Notes: generated from the sequence alone by a model not told the origin. A DNA stretch of 64,000 nt from Candidatus Aquicultor sp. (GCA_036504445.1 DASXVE010000034.1:186001-250000), one strand, 5' to 3'. Counted from the stretch's first letter, positions 25,760-35,178 are shown. Program-made: numbers and translations.

Positions 25760-26458
25760 TTGGGGGCAGTAGAAATGTCGAGCATGAGTTTGGCGGCAAA
25801 ACATCCAATTAAATGGACCATAGCCCAGTTCGAAAACCGAGGGGTCAACGGCGCGATATTGATAAGCGACCGTGGTCCCGTCGTTGTCGAGGGTCCGGTT
25901 AGTGCTGTCAAATTACGTGATTATCAGCTGGATGAGGGCTTGAAGATGTTCCGCTGTGCGGAGCAGCAAAAGAAAGCCTTGATAGATATAGCCGGTTCTG
26001 ACGGGTTTGTCTTTGTCGCACGTTTCGGCAAGAAAGTGATCGGATACGTCACATACCTGCCGCCGGATACGTACCTGAATTGGGGCGATAGCGAGGTTCC
26101 CGATCTCTTGGAGCTGGGGGCGATAGAGGTCAGTAATGACTGGCGCCGGCGCGGTATCGGCGAGGCGCTTCTGCGTGAATCATTCAACAGAGACACATTC
26201 GAGAACCATATCGTTATATCGACCGAGTATTACTGGCATTGGGACCTCGAGAAAAGCGGGTTGTCGATTTGGGAGTACAGCAATATGCTGTCAAGCGTTC
26301 TCGGCAAGTACGGGTTTGAGCTTTGGAACACCAACGACCCTGATATTTTAAGTCATCCTGCGAACACCTTTATGGTGCGCGTGGGAAACCGTGTTCCAGG
26401 CGAGGTTATAGCTCACTTAAAGACACTTGTTATGCACAGGGGCAACGGTACTCAATAG
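25760..26458 (+). CDS. acuA: AcuA-type GNAT protein acetyltransferase (acetyl-CoA synthetase regulator)
   Basis: Expected to inactivate acetyl-CoA synthetase by acetylating its catalytic lysine. The match to Bacillus AcuA as I remember it is strong along the length: VVVEGPVS, LDEGLKMFR, DLLELGAIEVS, the acetyl-CoA loop RRRGIGEALL, then the family-specific TEYYWHWDL and DPDILSHPANTFMVRVG. The start may be TTG 25760 (after AAGGA) or ATG 25775 (after GGGGG). The probable target, acsA, is 2.3 kb downstream on the same strand. No AcuC or CobB-type deacetylase is present in the window. Confidence 0.88.
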   Translation: MGAVEMSSMSLAAKHPIKWTIAQFENRGVNGAILISDRGPVVVEGPVSAVKLRDYQLDEGLKMFRCAEQQKKALIDIAGSDGFVFVARFGKKVIGYVTYLPPDTYLNWGDSEVPDLLELGAIEVSNDWRRRGIGEALLRESFNRDTFENHIVISTEYYWHWDLEKSGLSIWEYSNMLSSVLGKYGFELWNTNDPDILSHPANTFMVRVGNRVPGEVIAHLKTLVMHRGNGTQ

Positions 26459-26482
26459 TGTCTCAATTAAATGCCGTATTAG

Positions 26483-27271
26483 TTACTTAATTAACCTGCG
26501 CTTCATAATTGCAATCGGCACTAAAAACAGCAGTACCGCTGATCCCGCAACCAAGAGCGCACTTATTAAAACACCCTGGTTCAGTGTGCCGTTTACAAAA
26601 CTGCGGCAGACAACTACCACATGGTACAGCGGCGAGAACAACGCGAGCCGTTGCGCCCACCCCGGCAGGGTACTCACCGGAAAGAATATCCCCGAGAACA
26701 GAAAGAGCGGCGTTATAAAAAGAGTAAAGTAGTAGTTGAAAAGCAGTATGTTGGATACCAGCGCAGTAAAGAGCATGCCTATGGTTGCAAAGAGCAGCGC
26801 GAAAACGAAGAGCAGCGGTATGAGCAGCAAAACGGCCGGCGATTTCACTAAGCCGAACAGAGAGATTATGAACAAAAAGGTCAGAGCGCCGATGTAGCCT
26901 CGTGTTGCACCCCACAGGATCTCACCGCCGATTACATCCTCAATAGTGAGAGGCGTCGCAAGAACCGCATCGTACGTTCTTTCGTATTTCATCCTCACAA
27001 AACTGTCATAGGTGGTTTCAAATGAGGCTCCGAACATGACCGTTGATGCCAACAACCCGGAGGCGATGAATTGGGTATAACTCATCCCTTGTACTTCGTG
27101 CACGAAGACTCCCAGGCCAATACCGAGGCTGAGAAGGTAAATAAACGGCTCGATAAGGGTTGGCGCCGATGCGAGCCAGAACACCTTACGGAAGATTTTC
27201 CAGTTTCGTTGCCACATGCGCACAACGCCAATAGCTGATATCGAGCGGGCTGCTTCAATAACCGCGTTCAA
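26483..27271 (-). CDS. ABC-2 type transporter permease (NodJ/DrrB-like)
   Basis: 262-residue membrane subunit with six hydrophobic segments. The ABC-2 signature is represented by LFLFSGIFFPVSTLPGWAQ near residue 200. It begins at TTG 27271, overlapping the ATPase stop by 4 nt, with AGGAGG upstream. The pairing and sequence style resemble NodI/NodJ and DrrA/DrrB exporters of lipo-oligosaccharides or drugs; the substrate here is not known. Confidence 0.9.
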   Translation of the reverse strand: MNAVIEAARSISAIGVVRMWQRNWKIFRKVFWLASAPTLIEPFIYLLSLGIGLGVFVHEVQGMSYTQFIASGLLASTVMFGASFETTYDSFVRMKYERTYDAVLATPLTIEDVIGGEILWGATRGYIGALTFLFIISLFGLVKSPAVLLLIPLLFVFALLFATIGMLFTALVSNILLFNYYFTLFITPLFLFSGIFFPVSTLPGWAQRLALFSPLYHVVVVCRSFVNGTLNQGVLISALLVAGSAVLLFLVPIAIMKRRLIK

Positions 27272-28206
27272 TCCCGGAGCCTCCTTCCGGTAAGTTTGAG
27301 AAAGACATCTTCGAGCGTTGTTAGCCTGACCAGGACGTATTCGATGGGTAAGTGCGCCTCTTCGGCAGCTCGCATAAGCACATCAACCGATGAAGCGAAG
27401 AAGACAAGCGTATCGTCCTGCACCTCGTAGGTTTCGCTTAACGGGCTCAGCACATCGATCGCGCGCTGTGATTGCCCCGGTGCAACCCGTATCTCGAGTG
27501 CCTCGCGGCTTATATAGCGGTTGATAAGCTCGGCCGGTGAGCCCTCAGCGATAATCGTTCCTTCATCCATGATAACGATGCGGTCGCAGAGTTGGCTTGC
27601 TTCTTCCATATAATGCGTCGTTAAAACCAGCGTTACTTGCTGTCCCTTGAGTTCACGCATTTTATCCCAAATGAGATGCCTCGCTTGCGGGTCGAGACCG
27701 GTTGTCGGCTCATCGAGAATTATTAGCTTCGGGTTGTTTATAAGCGCTCGCGCCAGCAAGAGGCGGCGTTTCATGCCGCCCGAGAGCTCATCGACCATTG
27801 TTTTTGTCCTGCCTTCGAGCTGGATAAAATTGAGCAACTCAGATGCGCGCTCACGCGCTATATTCTTCGGTATACCAAAATAGTTAGCATATACTTCGAG
27901 GTTTTCCAGAACCGTAAGATCGGTGTCAAGGTTAGTCTCCTGGGGAACTACGCCTAAACATCGTTTAATCGCACGCGCATGCGTGCGAATATCCTGATCC
28001 AGGACATATAGCTCTCCGGCCGTAGGCGGTGACATACCGTAGAGCATGCGAATCGTCGTTGTCTTACCCGCGCCGTTCGGCCCGAGCAGGCCGAAGCACT
28101 CGCCGTGCTTTACGGCGAACGTAATTCCTTTTACCGCGGCAAACGCGTCGTATTGCTTTACGAGATCGCTAGCGCAGACATCGTTACTAGCCGATTGCTT
28201 GTTCAA
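27268..28206 (-). CDS. ABC transporter ATP-binding protein (NodI/DrrA-like)
   Basis: 312-residue ATPase. Walker A GPNGAGKTTT is near residue 42, signature LSGGMKRRL near 141, and Walker B LIILDEPTTGLDP near 160, then TTHYMEEA. The C-terminal 85 residues form the DrrA-type extension. The start is TTG 28206 (MNKQSAS), with only a weak GGTGAT upstream. It is co-translated with the permease. Confidence 0.92.
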   Translation of the reverse strand: MNKQSASNDVCASDLVKQYDAFAAVKGITFAVKHGECFGLLGPNGAGKTTTIRMLYGMSPPTAGELYVLDQDIRTHARAIKRCLGVVPQETNLDTDLTVLENLEVYANYFGIPKNIARERASELLNFIQLEGRTKTMVDELSGGMKRRLLLARALINNPKLIILDEPTTGLDPQARHLIWDKMRELKGQQVTLVLTTHYMEEASQLCDRIVIMDEGTIIAEGSPAELINRYISREALEIRVAPGQSQRAIDVLSPLSETYEVQDDTLVFFASSVDVLMRAAEEAHLPIEYVLVRLTTLEDVFLKLTGRRLRD

Positions 28207-28390
28207 TGAGAATCACCACAGCACATTATACCCCTGATATGTTTAGTTTTGCAGAGAGGTAGGGTAGGAAACAGTGTCGAAGACGCGCGGTAATGCTATG
28301 TTGAAGCCGTTAGCCTTATATATGGACCGTTTACCGGCAGAATGAACCGCTCATTATAAATACGTACCGCTAGCCAGGTTTTAATACTAG

Positions 28391-28520
28391 GTTTACATTT
28401 GAGAATGTAAACTATTAATGTGGGAGACTGGGTAACTTCTTACCCGGAAAGCGTCGCGAAAGCAGGCTGTTAAGGCAGTCTAAGCACCGGGGGAAACAGG
28501 GCGGCAATCCGCTATTGCTA
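28391..28520 (+). ncRNA. Candidate structured RNA, class unassigned
   Basis: Begins with the perfect inverted repeat GTTTACATT/AATGTAAAC around TGAG. Then come hairpin GGGTAA-CTTC-TTACCC (28430-28445), an alternative long-range pairing CCCGG (28443-28447) with CCGGG (28487-28491), a GC-GAAA-GC turn, a GGCTG/GCAGTC hairpin, and mutually exclusive GCGG/CCGC and GCAAT/ATTGC hairpins (28501-28518). Competing pairings are what a switch would show, but I cannot match it to a named riboswitch. The strand is inferred from GNRA-like loops. Confidence 0.35.
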
Positions 28521-28649
28521 CAAAATACTTGTTACTAAGCAATGTGATATTGGCTAAAAATGTGGCCGATCCGTTGTGTTTTGTGCATTATTCCGACGCA
28601 TACGCTTGAGAATTAACTGGTTGTCGTTATTAAACTCGATACTCTAGAA

Positions 28650-28671
28650 GTAACCAAGTAACCAAAGTTAC
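28650..28671. repeat. Direct repeats upstream of acsA, possible operator
   Basis: GTAACCAA occurs twice in tandem (28650-28657 and 28658-28665), followed by A and GTTAC, so that GTAAC...GTTAC also makes an inverted repeat. The centre lies about 55 bp upstream of the predicted acsA start, a position fitting an activator. Confidence 0.4.
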
Positions 28672-28699
28672 AATGACTACGGGCAATCACCATTAGTCA

Positions 28700-28708
28700 T
28701 GGTATGAT
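28700..28708 (+). promoter_or_regulatory. Extended -10 promoter of acsA
   Basis: TGG directly before TATGAT (28703-28708) makes an extended -10. No good -35 is visible, which such promoters tolerate. It predicts a start near 28715 and a 42-nt leader ending in AGGAGG. Confidence 0.5.
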
Positions 28709-28756
28709 TACATAAGCACCAAGCTAATAAACAGGACAGGAGAAGGAGGAAGTTAC

Positions 28757-30727
28757 ATGACGGATAAGGGTTTTAGCGTCCTAATGGAGGAAACCAGGAC
28801 GTTCCCACCATCGCCTGAATTCAGCGCGAATGCTCACATTAAGAGCATGGCGGAATACGAGGCTATGTACAAACGCTCGATTGAGGACCCTGAGGGGTTT
28901 TGGGGCGAGATGGCTGAAAAAGAGCTCAGCTGGTACAGCAAATGGGACAAAGTTCTCGACTATGACTTCGACAAGCCGTATGTGAAGTGGTTCCAGGGCG
29001 GCACGCTCAATGTCTCGTACAATTGCCTCGACAGACACATCGGGACGTTTAGGAAAAACAAAGCTGCCGTTATATTCGAGGCCGATGATGGAAGCTATAA
29101 AACCTATACCTATGGCCAGCTTTACACCGAGGTAAACAGGTTCGCAAATGTTCTGAAAAAGCATGGCGTGAAGAAGGGCGATAGGGTCTCCATCTACCTC
29201 CCGATGATAGCAGAACTTCCGATTGCAATGCTTGCATGCGCGCGTCTTGGCGCTATCCATACCATCGTTTTTGGCGGTTTCAGCGCACAAGCGCTTCGTG
29301 ACCGTATCCAAGATGCCGGGGCGGAGATTCTTATCACCGCAGATAATGGGCTTCGTGGTGGCCGAACGGTTGCTTTAAAGAAAAACGCCGATGCGGCGCT
29401 TGAAGAGTGCCCGGGCGTTAAAGACGTTATCGTTGTAAATCACGCCGGCGAATGTAATATGGTAGAAGGCCGCGATAGTTGGTGGCACGAGGAAATAGCC
29501 GCAGATGATATCACAAGCTATTGTGAGCCCGTGCCCGTAGACGCGGAGGACCCGCTCTTTATCCTGTATACATCGGGTTCAACCGGCAAACCGAAGGGTG
29601 TACTTCACACGACCGGTGGGTACTTACTCTATGCTGCGATGACGTTCAAGTATGATTTCGATTACCAAGAGGAAGACACCCATTTCTGTACCGCGGACAT
29701 CGGTTGGGTAACGGGGCACAGCTATGTCGTCTATGGCCCGCTCGCAAACGGTGCGACGAGTATCGTCTTCGAAGGCGTTCCAACATACCCAAATCCAGGT
29801 AGGTTCTGGGATATTGTCGAGAAGCACAAAGCGAGCATCTTTTATACCGCGCCGACCGCTATTCGTTCGCTGATGAAAGAGGGAGAGACCTGGGTTAACA
29901 AGTACGACTTATCGTCGCTTAGAGTACTTGCAACCGTGGGCGAGCCGATCAACCCGGAAGCGTTCATGTGGTATTACAATAACATTGGCAAAGGCAAGCT
30001 GCCGCTTGTCGATACTTACTGGCAGACCGAGACCGGCGGCCACATTATTACCCCGCTACCGGGTGCGATGACCCTAAAGCCAGGCTCGGCTACCAGGCCG
30101 TTCTTCGGTGTAGAACCGAAAGTTATCAAAGAAGACGGCTCACCGGCGCTTATTGATGAGGGCGGTTATCTGGTTGTAGAGAAACCGTGGCCGGGTATGC
30201 TTCGCGGCACCTTTGGCGATCCGGAGAACAAACGTGTTAAAGATACATATTTCAGTCGCTTCCCCGGCAGGTACTTCACCGGTGACGGCGCCCGCGTCGA
30301 TAAAGACGGCGACTTCTGGCTCATGGGCCGCATCGATGATGTTATCAACGTCTCGGGCCACAGGCTCGGTACGGCCGAGGTCGAATCGGCGCTCGTCGCT
30401 CACGCAGCAGTGGCGGAGGCCGCAGTCGTCGGCTTCCCGCATGATATCAAAGGCGAGGGCATCTATGTCTACGTCACGCTCAAAGATGGCTTCGAACAGA
30501 CGCCGGAGCTGCAAAAAGAACTGGTTACGCATATTAGAAAAGTTATTGGGCCGATCGCGTCCCCGGATAAGATGCAGTTCTCACCGGGCCTGCCGAAGAC
30601 CCGTTCCGGAAAGATCATGCGCCGTATCCTGCGCAAGATCGCGCACAATGAGCTCGATAGCCTCGGCGACGTTTCAACACTCGCCGATCCGAGTGTTGTC
30701 GATGACCTCATCGAGAATCGCCTGTAA
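28757..30727 (+). CDS. acsA: Acetyl-CoA synthetase (AMP-forming)
   Basis: Activates acetate to acetyl-CoA through acetyl-AMP. At 656 residues it has the normal length. The P-loop-like [12 protein letters not shown] is near residue 272, [10 protein letters not shown] near 422 and the hinge [20 protein letters not shown] near 526. The catalytic Lys619 is in [10 protein letters not shown], the lysine that AcuA or Pat-type enzymes acetylate in other species. It has a strong AGGAGG site and its own terminator. The nearby acuA suggests post-translational control. Confidence 0.98.
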   Translation: MTDKGFSVLMEETRTFPPSPEFSANAHIKSMAEYEAMYKRSIEDPEGFWGEMAEKELSWYSKWDKVLDYDFDKPYVKWFQGGTLNVSYNCLDRHIGTFRKNKAAVIFEADDGSYKTYTYGQLYTEVNRFANVLKKHGVKKGDRVSIYLPMIAELPIAMLACARLGAIHTIVFGGFSAQALRDRIQDAGAEILITADNGLRGGRTVALKKNADAALEECPGVKDVIVVNHAGECNMVEGRDSWWHEEIAADDITSYCEPVPVDAEDPLFILYTSGSTGKPKGVLHTTGGYLLYAAMTFKYDFDYQEEDTHFCTADIGWVTGHSYVVYGPLANGATSIVFEGVPTYPNPGRFWDIVEKHKASIFYTAPTAIRSLMKEGETWVNKYDLSSLRVLATVGEPINPEAFMWYYNNIGKGKLPLVDTYWQTETGGHIITPLPGAMTLKPGSATRPFFGVEPKVIKEDGSPALIDEGGYLVVEKPWPGMLRGTFGDPENKRVKDTYFSRFPGRYFTGDGARVDKDGDFWLMGRIDDVINVSGHRLGTAEVESALVAHAAVAEAAVVGFPHDIKGEGIYVYVTLKDGFEQTPELQKELVTHIRKVIGPIASPDKMQFSPGLPKTRSGKIMRRILRKIAHNELDSLGDVSTLADPSVVDDLIENRL

Positions 30728-30746
30728 GGCGTTATACAACATATTC

Positions 30747-30778
30747 AAAAAAAGGCCGGTTTATTAGCCGGCCTTTTT
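30747..30778 (+). terminator. Terminator of acsA
   Basis: AAAAAGGCCGG and CCGGCCTTTTT pair around an 8-nt loop, with T-rich 3' end. Confidence 0.92.
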
Positions 30779-30913
30779 ATTCCACGTTCTTATATAATTC
30801 ACGATTTTGCGGTTGCGCTTGCAGGTCAAGCGTACGATACCCTATGACTTCCCGGTCTAGAACTTCTTTTTCCGGGTATAAATATTATGAGGGGAAAAAG
30901 GAGGTGTGGATAT

Positions 30914-31552
30914 ATGTTTATCGATTATCTTGCCCTTTTGTTGATTAACTTAACAGCCGGATTGCTGTTGCTGGCGTATTACGTCTATGACGGAATCGAG
31001 CGACCGGTGCCAGATCAAGCCGGCCCGGGAAAGACGGCAGCCAACCAGCCGATTGCAGCCCGCAATCTATTCGGAAGGCCCGCCAGTGCGAGTTGGGCGG
31101 CGGCATTTGCGGCTGTTGGTCTCGTGGGGTTTGTCGTTGGAGTACATCTGGTAACGACTTGGCCGCTTCCCGGCGCTTTTAACGTAGCGTTCGGAGAACC
31201 GAACCTGCTATTCAGCACATTATTCCTTGGATTAGCGCTCGCAGTGGCTTTTAACTGGAGCTTAGTACCGTTATCACTGTACGCCTTCATAGCCGGTATC
31301 ACGGCGATTGTCGTCGGCATACGCATCGAGACTTTAGGTCTTACAAATACACCGGCGCTGTCGTCGGCAGGCTATATCCTAACAGGCCTTGCGGGTGTTC
31401 TGTCGTTGCCGGTTTTGGCGTGGCTTAATGGCAAAACATATAGACTTATACTTGCACTCATTCTTATTGTAGCTGCGCTTATTTGGGCGTTTATCGGGTA
31501 TGATGCGTTCTGGGTCCACCTGGTCGAGTTCGCAAAATGGGCGCCTAAATAG
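30914..31552 (+). CDS. DUF981 family membrane protein
   Basis: 212 residues from ATG 30914 with AAGGAGGTG 7 nt upstream. About seven hydrophobic segments start right at the N-terminus (FIDYLALLLINLTAGLLLLAYYV). The arrangement resembles DUF981, a family of uncharacterised membrane proteins in archaea and anaerobic bacteria. No catalytic motif is visible. It is a single-gene unit with a terminator directly after it. Confidence 0.75.
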   Translation: MFIDYLALLLINLTAGLLLLAYYVYDGIERPVPDQAGPGKTAANQPIAARNLFGRPASASWAAAFAAVGLVGFVVGVHLVTTWPLPGAFNVAFGEPNLLFSTLFLGLALAVAFNWSLVPLSLYAFIAGITAIVVGIRIETLGLTNTPALSSAGYILTGLAGVLSLPVLAWLNGKTYRLILALILIVAALIWAFIGYDAFWVHLVEFAKWAPK

Positions 31553-31591
31553 GACTGAGTTTTGATAAGCTGCCGATTGGATGCGTAACGT

Positions 31592-31625
31592 AAAAAAGGC
31601 GGACGCATTTATGCGTCCGCCTTTT
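31592..31625 (+). terminator. Terminator after the DUF981 gene
   Basis: A stem of about 14 bp (AAAAGGCGGACGCA with TGCGTCCGCCTTTT) around a TTTA-like loop, with a T run. Confidence 0.92.
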
Positions 31626-31798
31626 ACTGAGCTATAATAATGTTGCAACCATACGGAAGAGATTTCTCCAAACCACACTGTCGTAGTTCTACCAAGTGGA
31701 ACATTTCGGCAATAATGTGGGCAAATAGAAGGATTAACTGTCTTTGCGGCGAAGATTGTAATCGAAACGTTACATAGTATAAGAAGGGGCGCATACTG

Positions 31799-32602
31799 AT
31801 GTCATTTGGAAGGTTTATCAATCTTGTTATCGCGCTTGTCTTAATTGTAGCCGGTGCCGTACTCTTATTGAGCAATTTAGGCTACATTTCAGTGAATCCA
31901 TTTACGCTTATCTTCGAATTTTGGCCGCTTGTTTTAGTTGTGTTAGGCCTTTATTTTCTATGGTTGCGCTTTCGCCCCATGCCGCGCTTTACCAGCAGCA
32001 ACCTTGCTGAGCCGCTCGGTAGCGCCACGAGAGCGGATGTCACGGTTGATTTTGGTGCGGGCGAGCTCACCATCGATCCGCTCGGCGAAAGCGATAAGCT
32101 GATCGATGGCAGTTTCCGGTACCAGCCTTCATTGAGCGTAGGTAAGCAAGGAACAACAACCCGGGTAAAGCTCGGCCATGCCGAATGGCCGTGGTTTTCG
32201 GTATTTCCTAGTGCAGCCGATAATTGGCGAATAGGTTTGACCACCCGCATACCGCTCAATGTCTGCATCAATACCGGTGCAAGCAGGGTGTTTGCCGATT
32301 TAAGCAGCAATATCGTTGAGAATATCGAGCTTCATACGGGCGCAAGCGATGTAACCTTACGGTTACCGCAGCACGGGTCGACGCGGGTTCGTATCGAGGC
32401 AGGGGCGGCGAGCATCCGCGTCGAGGTTCCGCAAGGTGTCTCAGCCCGTATTATCTCAAAAAGTGCCTTGAGCTCGCTTGATGTTGATCAACGAAGGTTT
32501 CCACCTGCCGCTGCCGGTTATGCGTCGCCGGATTATGACACCGCGCAAGACAAGGCAGATATCGAGGTATCAACCGGCATGGCGAGCGTAAATATCGTTT
32601 AG
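31799..32602 (+). CDS. LiaF-like membrane protein with toastrack domain
   Basis: 267 residues. The N-terminal half has two or three membrane helices (LVIALVLIVAGAVLLLSNLGYI; FWPLVLVVLGLYFLWL) of the DUF5668/LiaF type. The C-terminal half is a repetitive all-beta region (GASRVFADLSSN, TGASDVTLRLP, AGAASIRVEVP, TGMASVNIV) typical of the toastrack/LiaF C-terminal fold facing outside the membrane. In Bacillus, LiaF restrains the LiaRS envelope-stress system; here no histidine kinase is next to it. First of four to six co-oriented envelope genes. Confidence 0.82.
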   Translation: MSFGRFINLVIALVLIVAGAVLLLSNLGYISVNPFTLIFEFWPLVLVVLGLYFLWLRFRPMPRFTSSNLAEPLGSATRADVTVDFGAGELTIDPLGESDKLIDGSFRYQPSLSVGKQGTTTRVKLGHAEWPWFSVFPSAADNWRIGLTTRIPLNVCINTGASRVFADLSSNIVENIELHTGASDVTLRLPQHGSTRVRIEAGAASIRVEVPQGVSARIISKSALSSLDVDQRRFPPAAAGYASPDYDTAQDKADIEVSTGMASVNIV

Positions 32603-32661
32603 ACCAGTGTTTTTACCACATATTCCCGGCTAGCTTTATAACAAAAGGATGGTACGTAACG

Positions 32662-33810
32662 ATGTCAGACAGAGAAATGCGACGTCAAGAGCGCGACCAG
32701 CGCAGGCAACAACGGCATGAACAGCGGGAGCAGCGGCGGGCTGCGCGCTACGGAGGCCGCGGTGGTATCACTGCGGGAATTATCCTAATAAGCCTTGGTG
32801 TTTTACTGCTCATTAATAATATTGCACCGGGGTTAAGCTTTGACAGACTCTGGCCGGTATTGATTATCGTCTGGGGTATCGGCGTATTTATTTCCGGGCT
32901 TTTTCCACCGCTGAATACCTCACGGATGTTTAGCGGCGTTTTTATCGGTCTCATCGGTGTAATCTTTTTATATAATACCCTGGGGCTTTTGCCGTACGGA
33001 TTCTGGTTTAACTTGATCGATCTGTGGCCTGTGTTCTTAATAGCCCTCGGGTTTTCAATCATAGCGGGTATTTTTCACAGCAGGATACTATCGGTGGTGC
33101 CGGCATTAATTATTCTGGCAGCACTCATCGCTGCCGTATACTACCAGGGGTCTCTTTATAAAAGCCAGGGCGTTGGCAATGCGACGCTGCATGGCGGCAG
33201 CGCCGCCGGCATCACATCGGGCTCGGCAACTGTCGGGTTTGCGGTTGGCAAGCTTGCCGTTGGACCGTCCAACAATTTGTACGATATAAAAACAAAGAAT
33301 TCGGGCGGTCTGAAACCGGCAGCCGATGTGGAAAAGAACGGCTCAAAGATCACCCTTACAATTCGCCCCCAACGTAATAACCCAATACCTTTAGGTAACA
33401 ACCGCCGCCAGTGGGACGTTTTGCTCTCACGGGACGTGGAGTGGCGCTTGGATATGAGCGGCGGTGTTTCCGACGCTACCTACAATCTAAGCGACCTTAA
33501 TGTGAGAGATTTTCACCTGAATGGCGGTGTCGGCGATACAACTGCGCGGTTTGGTGATAAAGCAAAGAACCTGACAGGTTCTATCGACACAGGGGTATCG
33601 AACGTGCGCTTGTTTGTGCCGAAGTCATCCGGTGTGCGCTTGGCGGTAAATAGAGGCCTGTCTTCATTTGGTGTTACGAATCTCAAGCTTAATCAGAGCC
33701 AACAGGGCAATACCTCGGTTTATGAAACACCGGGTTATAAAAGCGCAAAGAAAAAAATAGATCTCGATATCAATATTGGCATATCCAGCGTTAACGTTGA
33801 AGGATATTAA
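32662..33810 (+). CDS. LiaF-like membrane protein, second copy
   Basis: 382 residues. A basic Arg/Gln-rich N-terminus (about 30 residues) is cytoplasmic. Four to five membrane helices follow in two DUF5668-like repeats (GGITAGIILISLGVLLLINNI; WPVLIIVWGIGVFISGLF; LWPVFLIALGFSIIAGI). From about residue 190 there is a beta-rich toastrack domain with repeated units (MSGGVSDATYNLS, LNGGVGDTTARF, DTGVSNVRLFVP, NIGISSVNV). It is a paralogue of the gene before it in fold and probably in the same transcript (60-nt gap). Confidence 0.82.
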   Translation: MSDREMRRQERDQRRQQRHEQREQRRAARYGGRGGITAGIILISLGVLLLINNIAPGLSFDRLWPVLIIVWGIGVFISGLFPPLNTSRMFSGVFIGLIGVIFLYNTLGLLPYGFWFNLIDLWPVFLIALGFSIIAGIFHSRILSVVPALIILAALIAAVYYQGSLYKSQGVGNATLHGGSAAGITSGSATVGFAVGKLAVGPSNNLYDIKTKNSGGLKPAADVEKNGSKITLTIRPQRNNPIPLGNNRRQWDVLLSRDVEWRLDMSGGVSDATYNLSDLNVRDFHLNGGVGDTTARFGDKAKNLTGSIDTGVSNVRLFVPKSSGVRLAVNRGLSSFGVTNLKLNQSQQGNTSVYETPGYKSAKKKIDLDINIGISSVNVEGY

Positions 33811-33825
33811 GAGGTGATGAGCGAC

Positions 33826-34749
33826 ATGGCTGATACACGTTCTCCTAATGAACAGGCGCAAGGCAGAGAAGAGCAGGTGCCGGCGAATAATGCAGACCGG
33901 CAGAACGAGCAAGAAGAAGCAAAAGCGCCTGAATCAAGCCGGCAGGGCGAGAGTGGGCACGTAGAACCCAGCGAGCAAGCGGCAGCTCAGCCTAGCGAAA
34001 GCGGGCAGGCAGCGCCGAATAAAAGCGGCGAGGCACAAGTGCGGGCTAAAGCAGTTGCCCCTCCGGAACCACCACGAGCGGAGGAACAGAAACGCCTCTG
34101 TCGTTCGCGGGCGAACCGGATTATCGGTGGTGTCGCCGGCGGTATCGGCAACTATCTTAGGATTGATCCGGTCATTGTTCGCATTGCGTTCATTTTACTT
34201 GCGCTGGCACAAGGTCTCGGCATTGTTCTCTATATCGCCGCGCTCATCATAATGCCCGAGTGCTCTGAAGCCGAAGAACCAGGTACAGCGTCTGGCAGTC
34301 CCCAGGCTCAAGCGGCTCAGGGGCCGTCGCAGGCGCCTTCCGGGGGAACAGGCGAAGCGGGTCTTATCATCGGCATCGCGCTCGTTGCTTTAGGTATCTG
34401 GTTTCTCCTGGCGAATTTCAACTTAATTCCGTCGCAATTCTTTTTTATCTGGTCGCGTCTGTCGAGCGCCTTTTGGCCGCTCGTGCTCATACTTACCGGC
34501 GTGCTGATTTTGTTCGTTGCAACCAGAGGCGGTAGGGGCGTGACTATCTCTACCGAAGGAAAGCACCTGTACAGGTCGAGGCATAATCGTAAAATTGCGG
34601 GTGTTGCAGGCGGTATTGCTGATTATCTCGGAATTGATGCAACGATTATACGGCTTCTATGGGTGCTGCTAGCACTAATTTCCGGTTTCTGGCCGGCGCT
34701 GGTGGCATATATCGTTATGGCGATAGTTATACCGGAAGAGCCGAATTAA
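33826..34749 (+). CDS. PspC-domain protein with two PspC domains
   Basis: 307 residues from ATG 33826 (7 nt after AGGTGAT; GTG 33814 and ATG 33817 are alternatives). The first 80 residues are disordered, rich in Gln, Glu, Ala and Pro. PspC domain 1 (CRSRANRIIGGVAGGIGNYLRID...IIMPE) is followed by a DUF5668-like two-helix segment (WPLVLILTGVLILF) and PspC domain 2 (LYRSRHNRKIAGVAGGIADYLGID...IVIPEE). PspC domains sense or relay inner-membrane stress. A PspC-LiaF-PspC sandwich after two LiaF-like genes points to one envelope-stress module. Confidence 0.85.
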   Translation: MADTRSPNEQAQGREEQVPANNADRQNEQEEAKAPESSRQGESGHVEPSEQAAAQPSESGQAAPNKSGEAQVRAKAVAPPEPPRAEEQKRLCRSRANRIIGGVAGGIGNYLRIDPVIVRIAFILLALAQGLGIVLYIAALIIMPECSEAEEPGTASGSPQAQAAQGPSQAPSGGTGEAGLIIGIALVALGIWFLLANFNLIPSQFFFIWSRLSSAFWPLVLILTGVLILFVATRGGRGVTISTEGKHLYRSRHNRKIAGVAGGIADYLGIDATIIRLLWVLLALISGFWPALVAYIVMAIVIPEEPN

Positions 34750-34755
34750 TATTTT

Positions 34756-35178
34756 ATGGCGGCACAGAACCATACGGTGGACAAGGAAATATACCCAACG
34801 CAGTTCGACGTCGCTGTAGGCGGTTGTTTCGGCCCTACGTTTACCGTGCGTTTAGACGAGGACAAGCTTGTGTATGAGAAATCCTCCGGTGCATACTCGC
34901 TCGGTAAGGCACAGAGTATCCGGCCGACCGGAGAGCAATGGGCGCGCTTTTGGGATGAGATTGACGTCATCGGCGCATGGCGGTGGCGTCCATTATACGA
35001 GAAAGCCGGTGAGGAAGGCGCCCACTGGTATGTTCACATTTCCGTTAACGATCACATCGTAACGTCTGAGGGCGACGGTGCGTTTCCGGGGAACGATACA
35101 GGTTCGGGGCCTTCCAAGGAATTCGAGCGTTTCTTGACGGCATTGCGGGAGTTACTCGGTGGAGTTGAGTTGTGGTAG
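34756..35178 (+). CDS. Hypothetical soluble protein
   Basis: 140 residues, 6 nt after the PspC gene and lacking a clear ribosome site, so probably translated by coupling. It is rich in Trp (WARFWDEIDVIGAWRWRPLYE) and ends FERFLTALRELLGGVELW. No signal peptide or helix for the membrane is seen. I do not recognise the family with certainty. The position suggests a part in the same stress module. Confidence 0.6.
   Translation: MAAQNHTVDKEIYPTQFDVAVGGCFGPTFTVRLDEDKLVYEKSSGAYSLGKAQSIRPTGEQWARFWDEIDVIGAWRWRPLYEKAGEEGAHWYVHISVNDHIVTSEGDGAFPGNDTGSGPSKEFERFLTALRELLGGVELW

Larger units (their letters stand above)
28207..28756. other. 550-bp divergent region before acsA with a structured RNA candidate
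   Basis: No protein gene is seen. It holds an inverted repeat (28391-28412), a stretch that can fold into several hairpins (28421-28520), direct repeats of GTAACCAA (28650-28671) and an extended -10 promoter (28700-28708). Confidence 0.55.

Noticed and set aside
28421-28520. Cobalamin, c-di-GMP, c-di-AMP or SAM riboswitch
   Set aside because: None of the conserved core strings of these classes is present; only generic hairpins and GAAA turns are.
31756-31783. Promoter TTGTAA-16 nt-TATAAG before the first LiaF-like gene
   Set aside because: Its start point would fall after the ribosome-binding site, which is inconsistent with the gene's AAGGGG site.
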